Shown here: positions 8,403-16,564 of the stretch, one piece after another
Position numbering within the stretch: position 1 is the stretch's first letter
Layout: each line of letters opens with the position of its first letter
Assembly: GCA_051881815.1 (NCBI GenBank)
Contig: JBJEQP010000075.1
Span: forward strand, 62,001 to 126,000
DNA length: 64,000 nt
Reading direction: 5' to 3'
From: UMGS363 sp051881815
GTDB taxonomy: Bacteria; Bacillota; Clostridia; Oscillospirales; Ruminococcaceae
The notes under the pieces: model-generated
The model's input: the letters and a program-made list of their open reading frames with translations, nothing else
What the model was told of the DNA's origin: nothing
Databases searched by the model: none
Translations under genes and position numbers: made by a program

Positions 8403-9128
8403 TTACTCCGTAGCAATAAATTCATTTATTCCCGAAAAAACAGTAAATGCGATCTGCTGCTGATAATCCTTGTTCGTAAGCTTTGCCGCCTCTTCAGGGT
8501 TGGACAAAAATCCGCACTCAACCATTACAGCAGGATTATTGCAATAATAGCAAAGATACAGTTCATCCTTACAAAGCTTTATCTCACGCTCATTATCGGG
8601 CTGGAGATTTGTCACAAATCTGTTTTTCATTATACCTGCAAGCCGTTCGCTTTCCTCGTTCTTATCCGAGTAAAACATCTGTGCACCGCTGTATTTAGGG
8701 TCTGTAAAAGTATTCTGATGGATAGAAACGCAAACGCTGTCAGGATATTTATTGAACAACTCAAGTCGGTTCTCCATATCGGAGATCTTCTGATTGCGCA
8801 GTCCTTCAACTCCCTTATCGTGAATTGAAATATCCTTTATCCTCGTTGCTTCAACGTTATAACCGAAAAAACGTGCCATATCACGAACAGAAAGCAGGAT
8901 ATTAAGGTTTATCCCCTTTTCAGTTTTGCCCTCTGCACTTGAACATCCACCATCCATGCCACCATGTCCGGCATCCAGAACTATGACCTTCTGCTCCGAA
9001 AGCTCGGATGAAGTAAGGATAACATTTTCCAGTTTTGACTTTGCATACATTATTGTTCCTGTAAAAATACATATCGCCGCAAGAACTACTGCAGCGGTAA
9101 ACTTCCTTTTATGCTTTGCAGAAACCAT
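8403..9128 (-). CDS. cwlD: N-acetylmuramoyl-L-alanine amidase, CwlD-like
   Basis: A 241-residue amidase_3 protein from the ATG at 9128. The upstream in-frame ATG at 9143 lies in front of the GGGAGGA that serves as ribosome site for 9128. An N-terminal membrane anchor (about residues 10-30) precedes the zinc amidase domain: DAGHGG with the first His, a Glu after the KTEKGINL segment, VSIHQN with the second His, and the catalytic Glu in MVECGFLSN. The small single-domain form with one membrane segment matches CwlD, which with PdaA makes muramic delta-lactam in spore cortex; a PdaA-type gene is present at 30436-31236. A vegetative amidase role is not excluded. Confidence 0.85.
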   Translation of the reverse strand: MVSAKHKRKFTAAVVLAAICIFTGTIMYAKSKLENVILTSSELSEQKVIVLDAGHGGMDGGCSSAEGKTEKGINLNILLSVRDMARFFGYNVEATRIKDISIHDKGVEGLRNQKISDMENRLELFNKYPDSVCVSIHQNTFTDPKYSGAQMFYSDKNEESERLAGIMKNRFVTNLQPDNEREIKLCKDELYLCYYCNNPAVMVECGFLSNPEEAAKLTNKDYQQQIAFTVFSGINEFIATE

Positions 9129-9183
9129 AGTTTTTCCTCCCATAGCTTGTTTGCTGCATTATATGAGAGTAAAAAAACATTTA

Positions 9184-9669
9184 TTACTTTATCTTTTCCA
9201 TTATGCAGACAGCGTGAACTGCAATTCCTTCCCCACTGCCCGTAAAGCCAAGCTTTTCCTCTGTCGTTGCTTTCACGCTTATGTTTCCGATATCTGTCCT
9301 GCAGGCTTGGGCAATGTTTTCACGCATTGCATCAATATACCCTGCAAGCTTTGGTGCCTGACACAATACAGTTGAATCAATATTTCCCACAGCATAACCC
9401 TTGCTTTCGGCAATACTTATTACCTGATCAAGCAGCATTATGCTGTCAGCACCCTTATATAAGCTGTCATTATCGGGAAAAAGCTTTCCGATATCTCCGA
9501 GAGAAAGCGCGCCGAGTATGGAATCCATTATTGCATGAACAAGCACATCTGCGTCGGAATGTCCGAGCAATCCTTTTTCGTATGGAATATCAACTCCGCC
9601 AAGAATAAGCTTTCTTCCCTCTACAAGACGGTGGACATCATAACCGTGGCCAATTCTAAACATTTTCAC
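9184..9669 (-). CDS. ispF: 2-C-methyl-D-erythritol 2,4-cyclodiphosphate synthase
   Basis: A 161-residue IspF protein, which converts CDP-methylerythritol 2-phosphate into the cyclic diphosphate with release of CMP (MEP isoprenoid pathway). The zinc ligands are visible in GHGYDVHR (Asp, His) and LLGHSDADV (His), and the CMP-binding region in the ATTEEKLGFTGSGEGIA segment. The GTG at 9669 overlaps the ispD stop codon (GTGA) and has AAAGGA 5 bases upstream; an ATG at 9663 two codons later is an alternative. It is directly preceded by ispD, which makes the substrate of the intervening IspE kinase (not in this window). Confidence 0.96.
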   Translation of the reverse strand: MKMFRIGHGYDVHRLVEGRKLILGGVDIPYEKGLLGHSDADVLVHAIMDSILGALSLGDIGKLFPDNDSLYKGADSIMLLDQVISIAESKGYAVGNIDSTVLCQAPKLAGYIDAMRENIAQACRTDIGNISVKATTEEKLGFTGSGEGIAVHAVCIMEKIK

Positions 9670-10355
9670 GAATTTCCTTTCAGAATTATCTCTGCTAAAG
9701 CGATATCCTCGGGTGTTGTTATTTTTATATTGCTATAGCTTGACTCGGTCATTGCGATCTTTGCGCCAACTGCTTCAGCAAGCTGACAGTCATCGGTAAA
9801 ATCGAGATCATGATCATTTGCAAAGTTTATTCCCTTTACATATATATCCTTGCGGAATATCTGCGGAGTCTGCGTGATATAAAGCTTTCTTCGGTCAAGT
9901 GTGTCCGTTATAAGACCTCCATCGACGTATTTTATCGTATCCTTTACGGGAACGCCGAGAACAGCACCGCCAAATATAGAAGCATCCTTTATACACTGCT
10001 TTATATTGTCGGGAGAAACAAGCGGTCTTGCGCCGTCATGTACCGCAACAAATCTTGTTTCCTTTGAAACCTCTTTATATGCGTTAAATATCGACTGCTG
10101 ACGGGTCTCTCCTCCCTTTACAACAGCCTTGAGCTTTGTGATGCCGTATTTCTCCGCAAGATGTTTATATTCATCAATATCATTTTCACGAACGGAAACG
10201 ATTATCTCCGTGACCTCGTCAAGCTGTTCAAATGCAAGCATGGAACGTATTGCAACGGGTATCCCGTCAAGCTCAAAAAGCTGCTTGTTCACGCCATTCA
10301 TTCGTGTAAAGCTGCCTGCACAGGCGATTATCGCCGATACTGTTATTTCGGACAT
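9666..10355 (-). CDS. ispD: 2-C-methyl-D-erythritol 4-phosphate cytidylyltransferase
   Basis: A 229-residue nucleotidyltransferase that makes CDP-methylerythritol from MEP and CTP. Family signatures are the N-terminal CTP loop (here ACAGSFTRM, where most members read AAGxGxRM), VHDGARPLV, the TQTPQ segment and FTDDCQLAE. The loop variant, with Cys for Ala and Phe for Gly, is unusual but the catalytic Arg and the Lys of NKQ are kept. It overlaps ispF by 4 bases and follows pheA by about 50 bases on the same strand, so it may be expressed from the pheA promoter. Confidence 0.94.
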   Translation of the reverse strand: MSEITVSAIIACAGSFTRMNGVNKQLFELDGIPVAIRSMLAFEQLDEVTEIIVSVRENDIDEYKHLAEKYGITKLKAVVKGGETRQQSIFNAYKEVSKETRFVAVHDGARPLVSPDNIKQCIKDASIFGGAVLGVPVKDTIKYVDGGLITDTLDRRKLYITQTPQIFRKDIYVKGINFANDHDLDFTDDCQLAEAVGAKIAMTESSYSNIKITTPEDIALAEIILKGNS

Positions 10356-10407
10356 TCTATATGACCATTCCTTTCAGATTATGTAAAGGTTATTTGCTTG
10401 ACATCTA

Positions 10408-11520
10408 TCAAAGCATTTCTTTGAAGTTTCCGAGCAGGCGGAATGAATTCATTTCATTTTTGAGGTCGTCAAGCAGGGCTGTTACCTTTACATCAAGGCA
10501 ATTTCCCACAAAATCAAGGAAAAACATAAACTCAAAATCACTTCCGGCAATGCTCTTGCTCTCTATCTTCGTAAGATTTATGCCGTTCACAGAGAATTTC
10601 GTAAGAAGTCGGTTTAAAGCACCCTTTGTATGGGGGATCGTAAGAAGAACAGAAACAATATCGGAATCATTGTTTACAGTCAGATTCTTTGAGAAGCATA
10701 TAAAACGTGTGTAATTCGGCTGTGCATCCGCAACATTCCTGCTGAGTATCTCAAGTCCGAGAAGCTCTGCGCAGCTTTCCGAGCAGATACAAGCGATAGA
10801 CTCGCTGCTATTGCAAACGAACTCCGCCGAAAGCGCTGTATTTGCAAAATCACAGGTTTCAAATCCACTGTTTTTAAGGAACTTTGAACACTGCGAAAGC
10901 GCTTCATTCTTTGAGTAAACTCTCTTTACATCCGAAAGCTTTGTTCCCTTTTTCGCAGCAAGACAATGAGTTATCTCCACTCTCACAAGCGAATTTATAA
11001 AAAATTGTCTTTTGCCCATAAGCTCATAGGTTTCCGTTATCGAGCCGATGGTCGAGTTTTCAAGCGGAAGAAGTCCGTATTCACACTCACCTCGTTCAAC
11101 TGCATCAAAAACCTCTTCAAAGCTGCGATAGAAGACTGCAGGTTTATCACCAAACAGCTTTTTGCAGGCGATCGAGGAATATGCCCCGTCCGTTCCCTGA
11201 CAAGCTATCTTTCCTGCCTTTTCAGCAGAAAAAGAGTTATATTCCCTCTTCTTTTCGGCAGCCATTCCGATGTTCTGGATACTTTTACTGATATCCATTA
11301 TGTTCTGGAACAAAACAGCCGAACCGTCTTTGAGATTTTCAGGCGAATTCTCTCTGATCCTATCAATGATCTGCTGTTCTCTGCCGCCCTGCATAACGGG
11401 AAGATCGTGTGTTTTTTTATACTCACCGACCTGACGGCAAACGTCCATTCTTTCAATAAAAAGCTTCAATATCTCGTTGTCGATCATGTCTATTCGGTTT
11501 CTTAAAGTTGAAAGATCCAT
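10408..11520 (-). CDS. pheA: Bifunctional chorismate mutase / prephenate dehydratase
   Basis: A 370-residue fusion: AroQ-type chorismate mutase at residues 1-85 (LRNRIDMIDNEILKLF), prephenate dehydratase at about 108-285 (GTDGAYSSIA at the start, LLPLENSTIGSI, and the catalytic TRF in NYTRF), and a C-terminal ACT domain (about 288-368, GALNRLLTKF). It makes phenylpyruvate for phenylalanine synthesis. The ACT domain's usual ESRP effector motif reads ESKS (320-323), which may alter Phe feedback. A sigma-A-type promoter lies 33 bp upstream and the leader is too short for a T-box or attenuator. It diverges from ruvC. Confidence 0.95.
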   Translation of the reverse strand: MDLSTLRNRIDMIDNEILKLFIERMDVCRQVGEYKKTHDLPVMQGGREQQIIDRIRENSPENLKDGSAVLFQNIMDISKSIQNIGMAAEKKREYNSFSAEKAGKIACQGTDGAYSSIACKKLFGDKPAVFYRSFEEVFDAVERGECEYGLLPLENSTIGSITETYELMGKRQFFINSLVRVEITHCLAAKKGTKLSDVKRVYSKNEALSQCSKFLKNSGFETCDFANTALSAEFVCNSSESIACICSESCAELLGLEILSRNVADAQPNYTRFICFSKNLTVNNDSDIVSVLLTIPHTKGALNRLLTKFSVNGINLTKIESKSIAGSDFEFMFFLDFVGNCLDVKVTALLDDLKNEMNSFRLLGNFKEML

Positions 11521-11553
11521 ATCATACCTCTGTTAAAATGAAATAATAAGATA

Positions 11554-11582
11554 ATTATACTACATAATTCCCATAAATTCAA
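11554..11582 (-). promoter_or_regulatory. sigma-A-type promoter of the pheA-isp-cwlD-radA run
   Basis: On the minus strand TTGAAT (11582-11577), a 17-bp spacer and TATAAT (11559-11554), ending 33 bp before the pheA ATG. Confidence 0.8.
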
Positions 11583-11639
11583 GCAATTTTTTTATTTTTG
11601 AGATCAGGAAAAAAGAACCGAAAAAAATTCAAAAAACAG

Positions 11640-11668
11640 TTGCAGAATTCCTTTAGATATGGTATAAT
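11640..11668 (+). promoter_or_regulatory. sigma-A-type promoter of the ruvC run
   Basis: TTGCAG (11640-11645), a 17-bp spacer and TATAAT (11663-11668), with TG one base before the -10. It lies about 60 bp before the chosen ruvC ATG and rules out upstream in-frame starts. Confidence 0.82.
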
Positions 11669-11729
11669 AAATTGTTATATTATCATAAGCAGCGATCGGC
11701 AAATTCAGCACCCGGAAAGGAACGGATTT

Positions 11730-12221
11730 ATGAGGATACTCGGCATCGACCCCGGATATGCGATAGTCGGCTTTGGAGTGCTTGAATATGACGGTTATAA
11801 ATTCACTCCCGTGCATTTCGGTGCTATCACCACCGAGGCAAAAACCGATTTCAATATGCGGTTAAAGATAATTTTTGATGATATGAACACGGTTATTTCC
11901 ACATTCAAACCCGAAGTAATGGCGATAGAAAAGCTTTTTTTCAACACAAATCAGAAAACGGGTATTGATGTTGCGCAGGCTCGAGGCGTAACTCTGCTTG
12001 CAGCTACGAATGCGGGAATACCGATATACGAATACACGCCTTTGCAGGTCAAGCAGTCTGTCGTTGGCTACGGACGCGCCGAAAAACCGCAGGTCATGGA
12101 AATGACACGAAGGATATTGGGACTTGCTTGTGTCCCGAAGCCTGACGATACCGCCGATGCGCTCGCTATCGCAATATGCCACGGGCACGCAAGCGGCGGC
12201 GTAAAAATACCCAAATTTTAA
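11730..12221 (+). CDS. ruvC: Holliday junction resolvase RuvC
   Basis: A 163-residue RNase H-fold endonuclease that resolves Holliday junctions with RuvAB. The acidic active site is visible as the Asp in ILGIDPG (residue 6), the Glu in MAIEKLFFN and the Asp pair in PDDTADALAIAICH. The ATG at 11730 has GGAAAGGAA upstream; the frame is open to 11598, but that stretch holds the promoter at 11640-11668. The length matches the family (about 160). It is followed after 12 bp by ruvA. Confidence 0.97.
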   Translation: MRILGIDPGYAIVGFGVLEYDGYKFTPVHFGAITTEAKTDFNMRLKIIFDDMNTVISTFKPEVMAIEKLFFNTNQKTGIDVAQARGVTLLAATNAGIPIYEYTPLQVKQSVVGYGRAEKPQVMEMTRRILGLACVPKPDDTADALAIAICHGHASGGVKIPKF

Positions 12222-12233
12222 GGAGAGATCGTT

Positions 12234-12842
12234 ATGATATACAGTGTAAGAGGAAAGCTTATCCACAAGGAACAGTCGCTTGCTGTAATTGAATGCGGCG
12301 GAGTCGGCTATGCCTGCAGGACTACGCTCTCCACACTTTCAAGACTCGGAGGAACTGGCTCGGAATGCTTCCTTTACACATATATGCACGTCCGTGAGGA
12401 TGCGGTCGAGCTTTTCGGCTTTGTTTCGCAGCAAGAGCTGAACTGTTTCAAGATGCTTCTTTCCGTTTCGGGCGTAGGTCCGAAGGCTGCGCTTGCGATC
12501 CTTTCCGACACCACCCCCGAAGGATTTGCGCTCAACGTTGCAACGGGCGATTATAAAGCCTTCACCAAGACAAAGGGTGTAGGTCCGAAGCTTGCGCAGC
12601 GTGTTGTACTTGAACTCAAAGACAAGATCACAAACGAACAGCTCACCTCGGGCGTTACAGGGATTTCCGAGATCAGCGCGGCTGTTTCTTCGGGCGGCAA
12701 TCAGGGCGAAGCTATCTCTGCGCTTGTCGTGCTCGGATATTCACAGGCTGAAGCCGCTTCGGTCATTGCCAAGCTTGACCCATCAATGTCCGTTGAAGAG
12801 CTGATTAAGAACGCTCTTAAGAAAATCGCTGCGTCAATGTAA
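12234..12842 (+). CDS. ruvA: Holliday junction branch migration complex subunit RuvA
   Basis: A 202-residue protein with the RuvA layout: an N-terminal OB-fold (about 1-62), tandem helix-hairpin-helix motifs (VSGVGPKAALAILS near 80-93 and TKGVGPKLAQRVVLELKDK near 115-133), and a C-terminal three-helix domain (about 155-202) that contacts RuvB. It binds the four-way junction and loads RuvB. AAGGAGA precedes the ATG. Unlike most genomes, ruvB does not follow directly: a phosphodiesterase gene is placed between them. Confidence 0.97.
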   Translation: MIYSVRGKLIHKEQSLAVIECGGVGYACRTTLSTLSRLGGTGSECFLYTYMHVREDAVELFGFVSQQELNCFKMLLSVSGVGPKAALAILSDTTPEGFALNVATGDYKAFTKTKGVGPKLAQRVVLELKDKITNEQLTSGVTGISEISAAVSSGGNQGEAISALVVLGYSQAEAASVIAKLDPSMSVEELIKNALKKIAASM

Positions 12843-12864
12843 ACTTGAAAAGGAACTGTTTGCT

Positions 12865-14046
12865 ATGCTTTGTTATCCCGATTACAGCCGATCAATAATT
12901 AGCGTAATTTCTTCGATAATGAATTATTACAGAGCACCGTATGAATATCCGACCATTCCCATACTTGACAAGCATCTGTCAAAGTTTTACAAGAATGTAG
13001 TTCTCATCGTACTTGACGGAATGGGGCATGATATGCTCGAACACGACCTGCCCTCGAATTCTTTTTTGAGAAGCAGCTGTGTTTCAAAGCTTTCATCGGT
13101 TTTTCCGTCAACAACTGCATCGGCAATGACAAGCTTTTACACAGGCGTATCCCCAAATGAACACGCATGGCTCGGCTGGTCGCTGTTTTTCAAGGAATTC
13201 TGCCGCACGATAGACGTTTTCACAAACCTTGACACATACACAAAGCAGCCTGCGGCAATTTCAAGCGCTGCCGAATTCATTATGCCTTATGAAACAATAT
13301 ATCAGACAATTGCCGCTTCTATTATCGGTGATGTTCAGCCTTTCACAATTTCACAGTCAAAGGTCAAGATATCCGAAAGCGGAAATATCCACAAGACAGC
13401 CGATAATTTTGACAAAGTATGCGAACTGATCGAAAAGATATGCGCTTCAAATCAGAATACTTTCACCTACGTTCAATGGTGTTCTCCCGATGACACTGCT
13501 CACCGCACTGGCTGTTACTCCGATGAAACAAAGGAAAAGCTTGCAGATATAAACAAGAAGCTTGAATCGCTTTACAGATCCGTAACTGACACATTATTCA
13601 TCATAACGGCAGATCACGGAATGATTGATATTTCCGATGAAATACTTATTGACAGGATACCCGAGCTGAATGAATGTCTTGTCCTTCCGCCTTTCGTTGA
13701 AAGCAGAGCAATGTCATTCTTTGTAAAGTCGGACAGACGCACATATTTTGAACGCACCTTTAACAGTATGCTCGGGCAGGATTTTCTCCTTTTGAGCAGG
13801 CGTGATGTTTTTGACAAAAAGCTGCTCGGCAGCGGTCAAACCCATAAAAAAACACTTGACTTTATCGGAGATTACTTTGCCTGTGCGATATCCGATATCG
13901 GACTTCGCTACAGAACGATGAATGCAAAACCGAAAACGATGAACAAAGCCAATCACGGCGGTCTGACCGAACAGGAAATGACTGTTCCGCTGATAATTGC
14001 AGCAACAAAACAGACTAAAGAATACAAGCAGAAAAAGCTTATTTAA
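12865..14046 (+). CDS. Alkaline phosphatase superfamily protein (type I phosphodiesterase/nucleotide pyrophosphatase-like)
   Basis: A 393-residue protein with the alkaline phosphatase-superfamily metal site: LIVLDGMGHD (first Asp), FPSTTASAMTSFYTG with the catalytic Thr/Ser, a WCSPDDTAHRTG segment (Asp, His) and ITADHGM (Asp-His) plus a C-terminal NHGG His. This is the layout of PF01663 phosphodiesterase/nucleotide pyrophosphatases. It has no signal peptide, so it is likely cytoplasmic. The substrate is unknown. It lies between ruvA and ruvB, with 22 and 12 bp gaps, and is therefore almost certainly co-transcribed with them. No functional link to recombination is known to me. Confidence 0.85.
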   Translation: MLCYPDYSRSIISVISSIMNYYRAPYEYPTIPILDKHLSKFYKNVVLIVLDGMGHDMLEHDLPSNSFLRSSCVSKLSSVFPSTTASAMTSFYTGVSPNEHAWLGWSLFFKEFCRTIDVFTNLDTYTKQPAAISSAAEFIMPYETIYQTIAASIIGDVQPFTISQSKVKISESGNIHKTADNFDKVCELIEKICASNQNTFTYVQWCSPDDTAHRTGCYSDETKEKLADINKKLESLYRSVTDTLFIITADHGMIDISDEILIDRIPELNECLVLPPFVESRAMSFFVKSDRRTYFERTFNSMLGQDFLLLSRRDVFDKKLLGSGQTHKKTLDFIGDYFACAISDIGLRYRTMNAKPKTMNKANHGGLTEQEMTVPLIIAATKQTKEYKQKKLI

Positions 14047-14058
14047 GGAGGTAGGATC

Positions 14059-15120
14059 GTGCTTGAATCAAGTGAGATGAATTTTGAGGAACGCATGGTT
14101 TCTCCTAAAAAAACCGAAAATGAAACAGATGATTTTGAAGTATCGCTCCGTCCGAAGACCCTTTCGGAGTATATCGGACAGGATAAGATAAAAGAAAATC
14201 TTTCTATATTTATCGAAGCCGCAAAAAAACGAAGCGAACCGCTCGACCATGTTCTTTTATATGGCCCTCCGGGACTCGGAAAAACTACTCTTTCCGCTAT
14301 AATTGCACACGAAATGGGGGTAAATATCCGAATCACCTCGGGACCTGCCATTGAAAAGCCCGGCGATCTTGCGGCACTGCTTACGAATCTGCAGGAAAAC
14401 GATGTTCTTTTCATTGATGAGATACACCGTCTTTCACGCTCGATAGAAGAAGTTCTTTATCCTGCGCTTGAAGATTATGCGCTCGATATTATTATAGGAA
14501 AAGGTCCTTCGGCACGCTCGCTCCGTATCGACCTGCCAAAATTCACGCTTATCGGCGCAACAACAAGAGCAGGTCAGCTGACCTCCCCTCTTCGTGACCG
14601 TTTCGGTGTTATTATGAGGCTGGAGCTTTACAGCATTGAACAGCTTTCCGATATTATTATGCGTTCGGCTGTTATCCTTGGCATTGCCTGTGATAAAGCA
14701 GGTGCGACCGAGCTTGCACGGCGTTCAAGAGGCACACCGAGAATCGCAAACAGATTCTTAAAGCGTGTTCGTGACTTTGCCGAGGTCATCGGTGACGGAA
14801 GAATAACCGAAGACATTGCAAAGATCGCACTCGACCGTCTTGAAGTAGATTCTCTCGGTCTTGATAATATGGATAAGCGTATGCTGAATATGATTATAAA
14901 GGGCTACGGCGGCGGTCCCGTCGGACTGGAAACGCTTGCTTCGGCTATCGGCGAAGAAGCCGTTACGCTTGAAGATGTTTGCGAGCCGTACCTTATGCAG
15001 CTCGGATTTATTTCCCGTACACCGAGAGGACGCTGTGCGACTGCACTTGCATACAAGCATCTCGGTTATGAATACAAAGGAGATGCCGAAGCTGATGACG
15101 GTCAGCTGAGATTTGAATAA
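14059..15120 (+). CDS. ruvB: Holliday junction branch migration DNA helicase RuvB
   Basis: A 353-residue AAA+ motor with the RuvB order: Walker A GPPGLGKTT, Walker B LFIDEIHRLS, sensor 1 GATTRAG, the arginine finger in SPLRDRFG, and a C-terminal winged helix ending near RTPRGR. It drives branch migration with RuvA. The start is GTG at 14059; AAGGAGGT overlaps the stop codon of the preceding gene, giving tight translational coupling. The N-terminal extension (about 25 residues before RPKTLSEYIGQ) is slightly longer than in E. coli but ordinary for Clostridia. Confidence 0.97.
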   Translation: MLESSEMNFEERMVSPKKTENETDDFEVSLRPKTLSEYIGQDKIKENLSIFIEAAKKRSEPLDHVLLYGPPGLGKTTLSAIIAHEMGVNIRITSGPAIEKPGDLAALLTNLQENDVLFIDEIHRLSRSIEEVLYPALEDYALDIIIGKGPSARSLRIDLPKFTLIGATTRAGQLTSPLRDRFGVIMRLELYSIEQLSDIIMRSAVILGIACDKAGATELARRSRGTPRIANRFLKRVRDFAEVIGDGRITEDIAKIALDRLEVDSLGLDNMDKRMLNMIIKGYGGGPVGLETLASAIGEEAVTLEDVCEPYLMQLGFISRTPRGRCATALAYKHLGYEYKGDAEADDGQLRFE

Positions 15121-15157
15121 TTATTTTTTGCCGCAAAACGGCGGAATGGAGAGAATT

Positions 15158-16522
15158 ATGGGAAGACTATTTGGTACAGACGGAGCAAGAGGTGTTGCTA
15201 TAACCGAACTTACCTGTGAAATGGCAATGCAGATAGGCAGAGCTGCAGCAATGGTGCTTACTCAAAAAACACATAAAAAAGCAAAGATACTCATCGGCAA
15301 GGACACGAGAATATCCTCCGATGTTCTTGAAGCTGCTCTTGCGGCAGGTATCTGCTCTATCGGCGCTGACGCTGTTATACTCGGAGTTGTTCCGACGCCT
15401 GCTGTTGCATATCTTGTCCAGAAAAGAGAAGCTGACGCCGGAATAATGATCTCTGCATCGCATAACAGCATGGAATTCAACGGTATCAAGCTCTTTTCGG
15501 GCAAGGGCTTCAAGCTTTCCGATGATATTGAAGAAGAGATCGAAGCGCTTATCCTTGACACTCCCGAAAAGATCAAGGAACAGACTACCGGCGGTGCTAA
15601 TATCGGAAGGATATCATACGACAAAAACGCTGAATGGGATTACATAAGAAGCATTATGAAGACCATTGACCACGATCTGAGCGGAATAAGAGTTGCTATC
15701 GACTGTGCAAACGGCTCCGCAAGCTCTACAGCTGAAAAGCTGTTCTCGGGTCTTGGAGCTTCCGTTCTTATGCTCAATGACAAGCCAAACGGAACAAACA
15801 TTAATGAACGCTGCGGCTCGACCTTCCTTGAACCGCTCCAGAGATTCGTTATCGAAAATAAGTGCCATATCGGCGTTGCTTTTGACGGCGATGCTGACAG
15901 ATGCCTTGCCGTTGATGAAAACGGAGCTATTCTTGACGGCGACAAGCTTATAGCAATCTTTGCAAGAGATATGCGTGACAAGGGCACATTAAAGAAAAAC
16001 ACCGCTGTTGTTACAATAATGACTAACCTCGGCTTTGCTCACTTTGCCAAGGCAAGCAACATTAACATCGTTTCGACAAAGGTCGGCGACAGATATATCA
16101 TTGAACAGATGCTTGCTAACGACTACAACCTTGGCGGTGAACAGTCGGGACATATCATTTTCAGAGATTTCTCTACAACGGGCGACGGTCAGCTCACAGC
16201 TGTTCAGCTTCTTTACGTTTTAAAGCGCTCCGAATGCAAGGCTTCCGAGCTTGGAAAGATAATGGAACGCTATCCGCAGGTAATGATAAACGTCAAGATC
16301 ACAAATGACTGGAAAGAAAAGTGGAAGAACGATACCGAGATTGAAGAGATCATTTCCGTCAATCAGAAGCTTCTCGGCACAACGGGAAGGATACTTGTCC
16401 GTGAAAGCGGCACCGAACCGCTTATCCGTGTTATGATCGAGGGCAAACACTTTGATGTAATAAACGATATGGCTGTAAAGATCGCCGACAAGATAAAGGA
16501 ACGCTGCACTTCTGCTGAATGA
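15158..16522 (+). CDS. glmM: Phosphoglucosamine mutase
   Basis: A 454-residue protein that interconverts glucosamine-6-phosphate and glucosamine-1-phosphate for UDP-GlcNAc and peptidoglycan. The phosphohexomutase motifs are present: MGRLFGTDGARG at the N terminus, the phosphoserine loop ISASHN near residue 100, the metal loop DGDADR near 243-248, and the C-terminal phosphate loop RESGTEP. The ATG at 15158 follows GGAGAG by 6 bases; the frame extends further upstream but overlaps ruvB and lacks the family start. It continues the ruvCAB plus-strand run. Confidence 0.97.
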   Translation: MGRLFGTDGARGVAITELTCEMAMQIGRAAAMVLTQKTHKKAKILIGKDTRISSDVLEAALAAGICSIGADAVILGVVPTPAVAYLVQKREADAGIMISASHNSMEFNGIKLFSGKGFKLSDDIEEEIEALILDTPEKIKEQTTGGANIGRISYDKNAEWDYIRSIMKTIDHDLSGIRVAIDCANGSASSTAEKLFSGLGASVLMLNDKPNGTNINERCGSTFLEPLQRFVIENKCHIGVAFDGDADRCLAVDENGAILDGDKLIAIFARDMRDKGTLKKNTAVVTIMTNLGFAHFAKASNINIVSTKVGDRYIIEQMLANDYNLGGEQSGHIIFRDFSTTGDGQLTAVQLLYVLKRSECKASELGKIMERYPQVMINVKITNDWKEKWKNDTEIEEIISVNQKLLGTTGRILVRESGTEPLIRVMIEGKHFDVINDMAVKIADKIKERCTSAE

Positions 16523-16564
16523 GCGTATCCAACGTTTTTTAACGTAACGAAAGGATTATAAAAT

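Noticed and set aside
11521..11553. T-box or attenuator upstream of pheA
   Set aside because: The predicted leader is only about 25-30 nt long, too short for either.
11598..11729. N-terminal extension of RuvC by 44 residues
   Set aside because: The stretch contains the promoter at 11640-11668; RuvC starts at the conserved ILGIDPG region.
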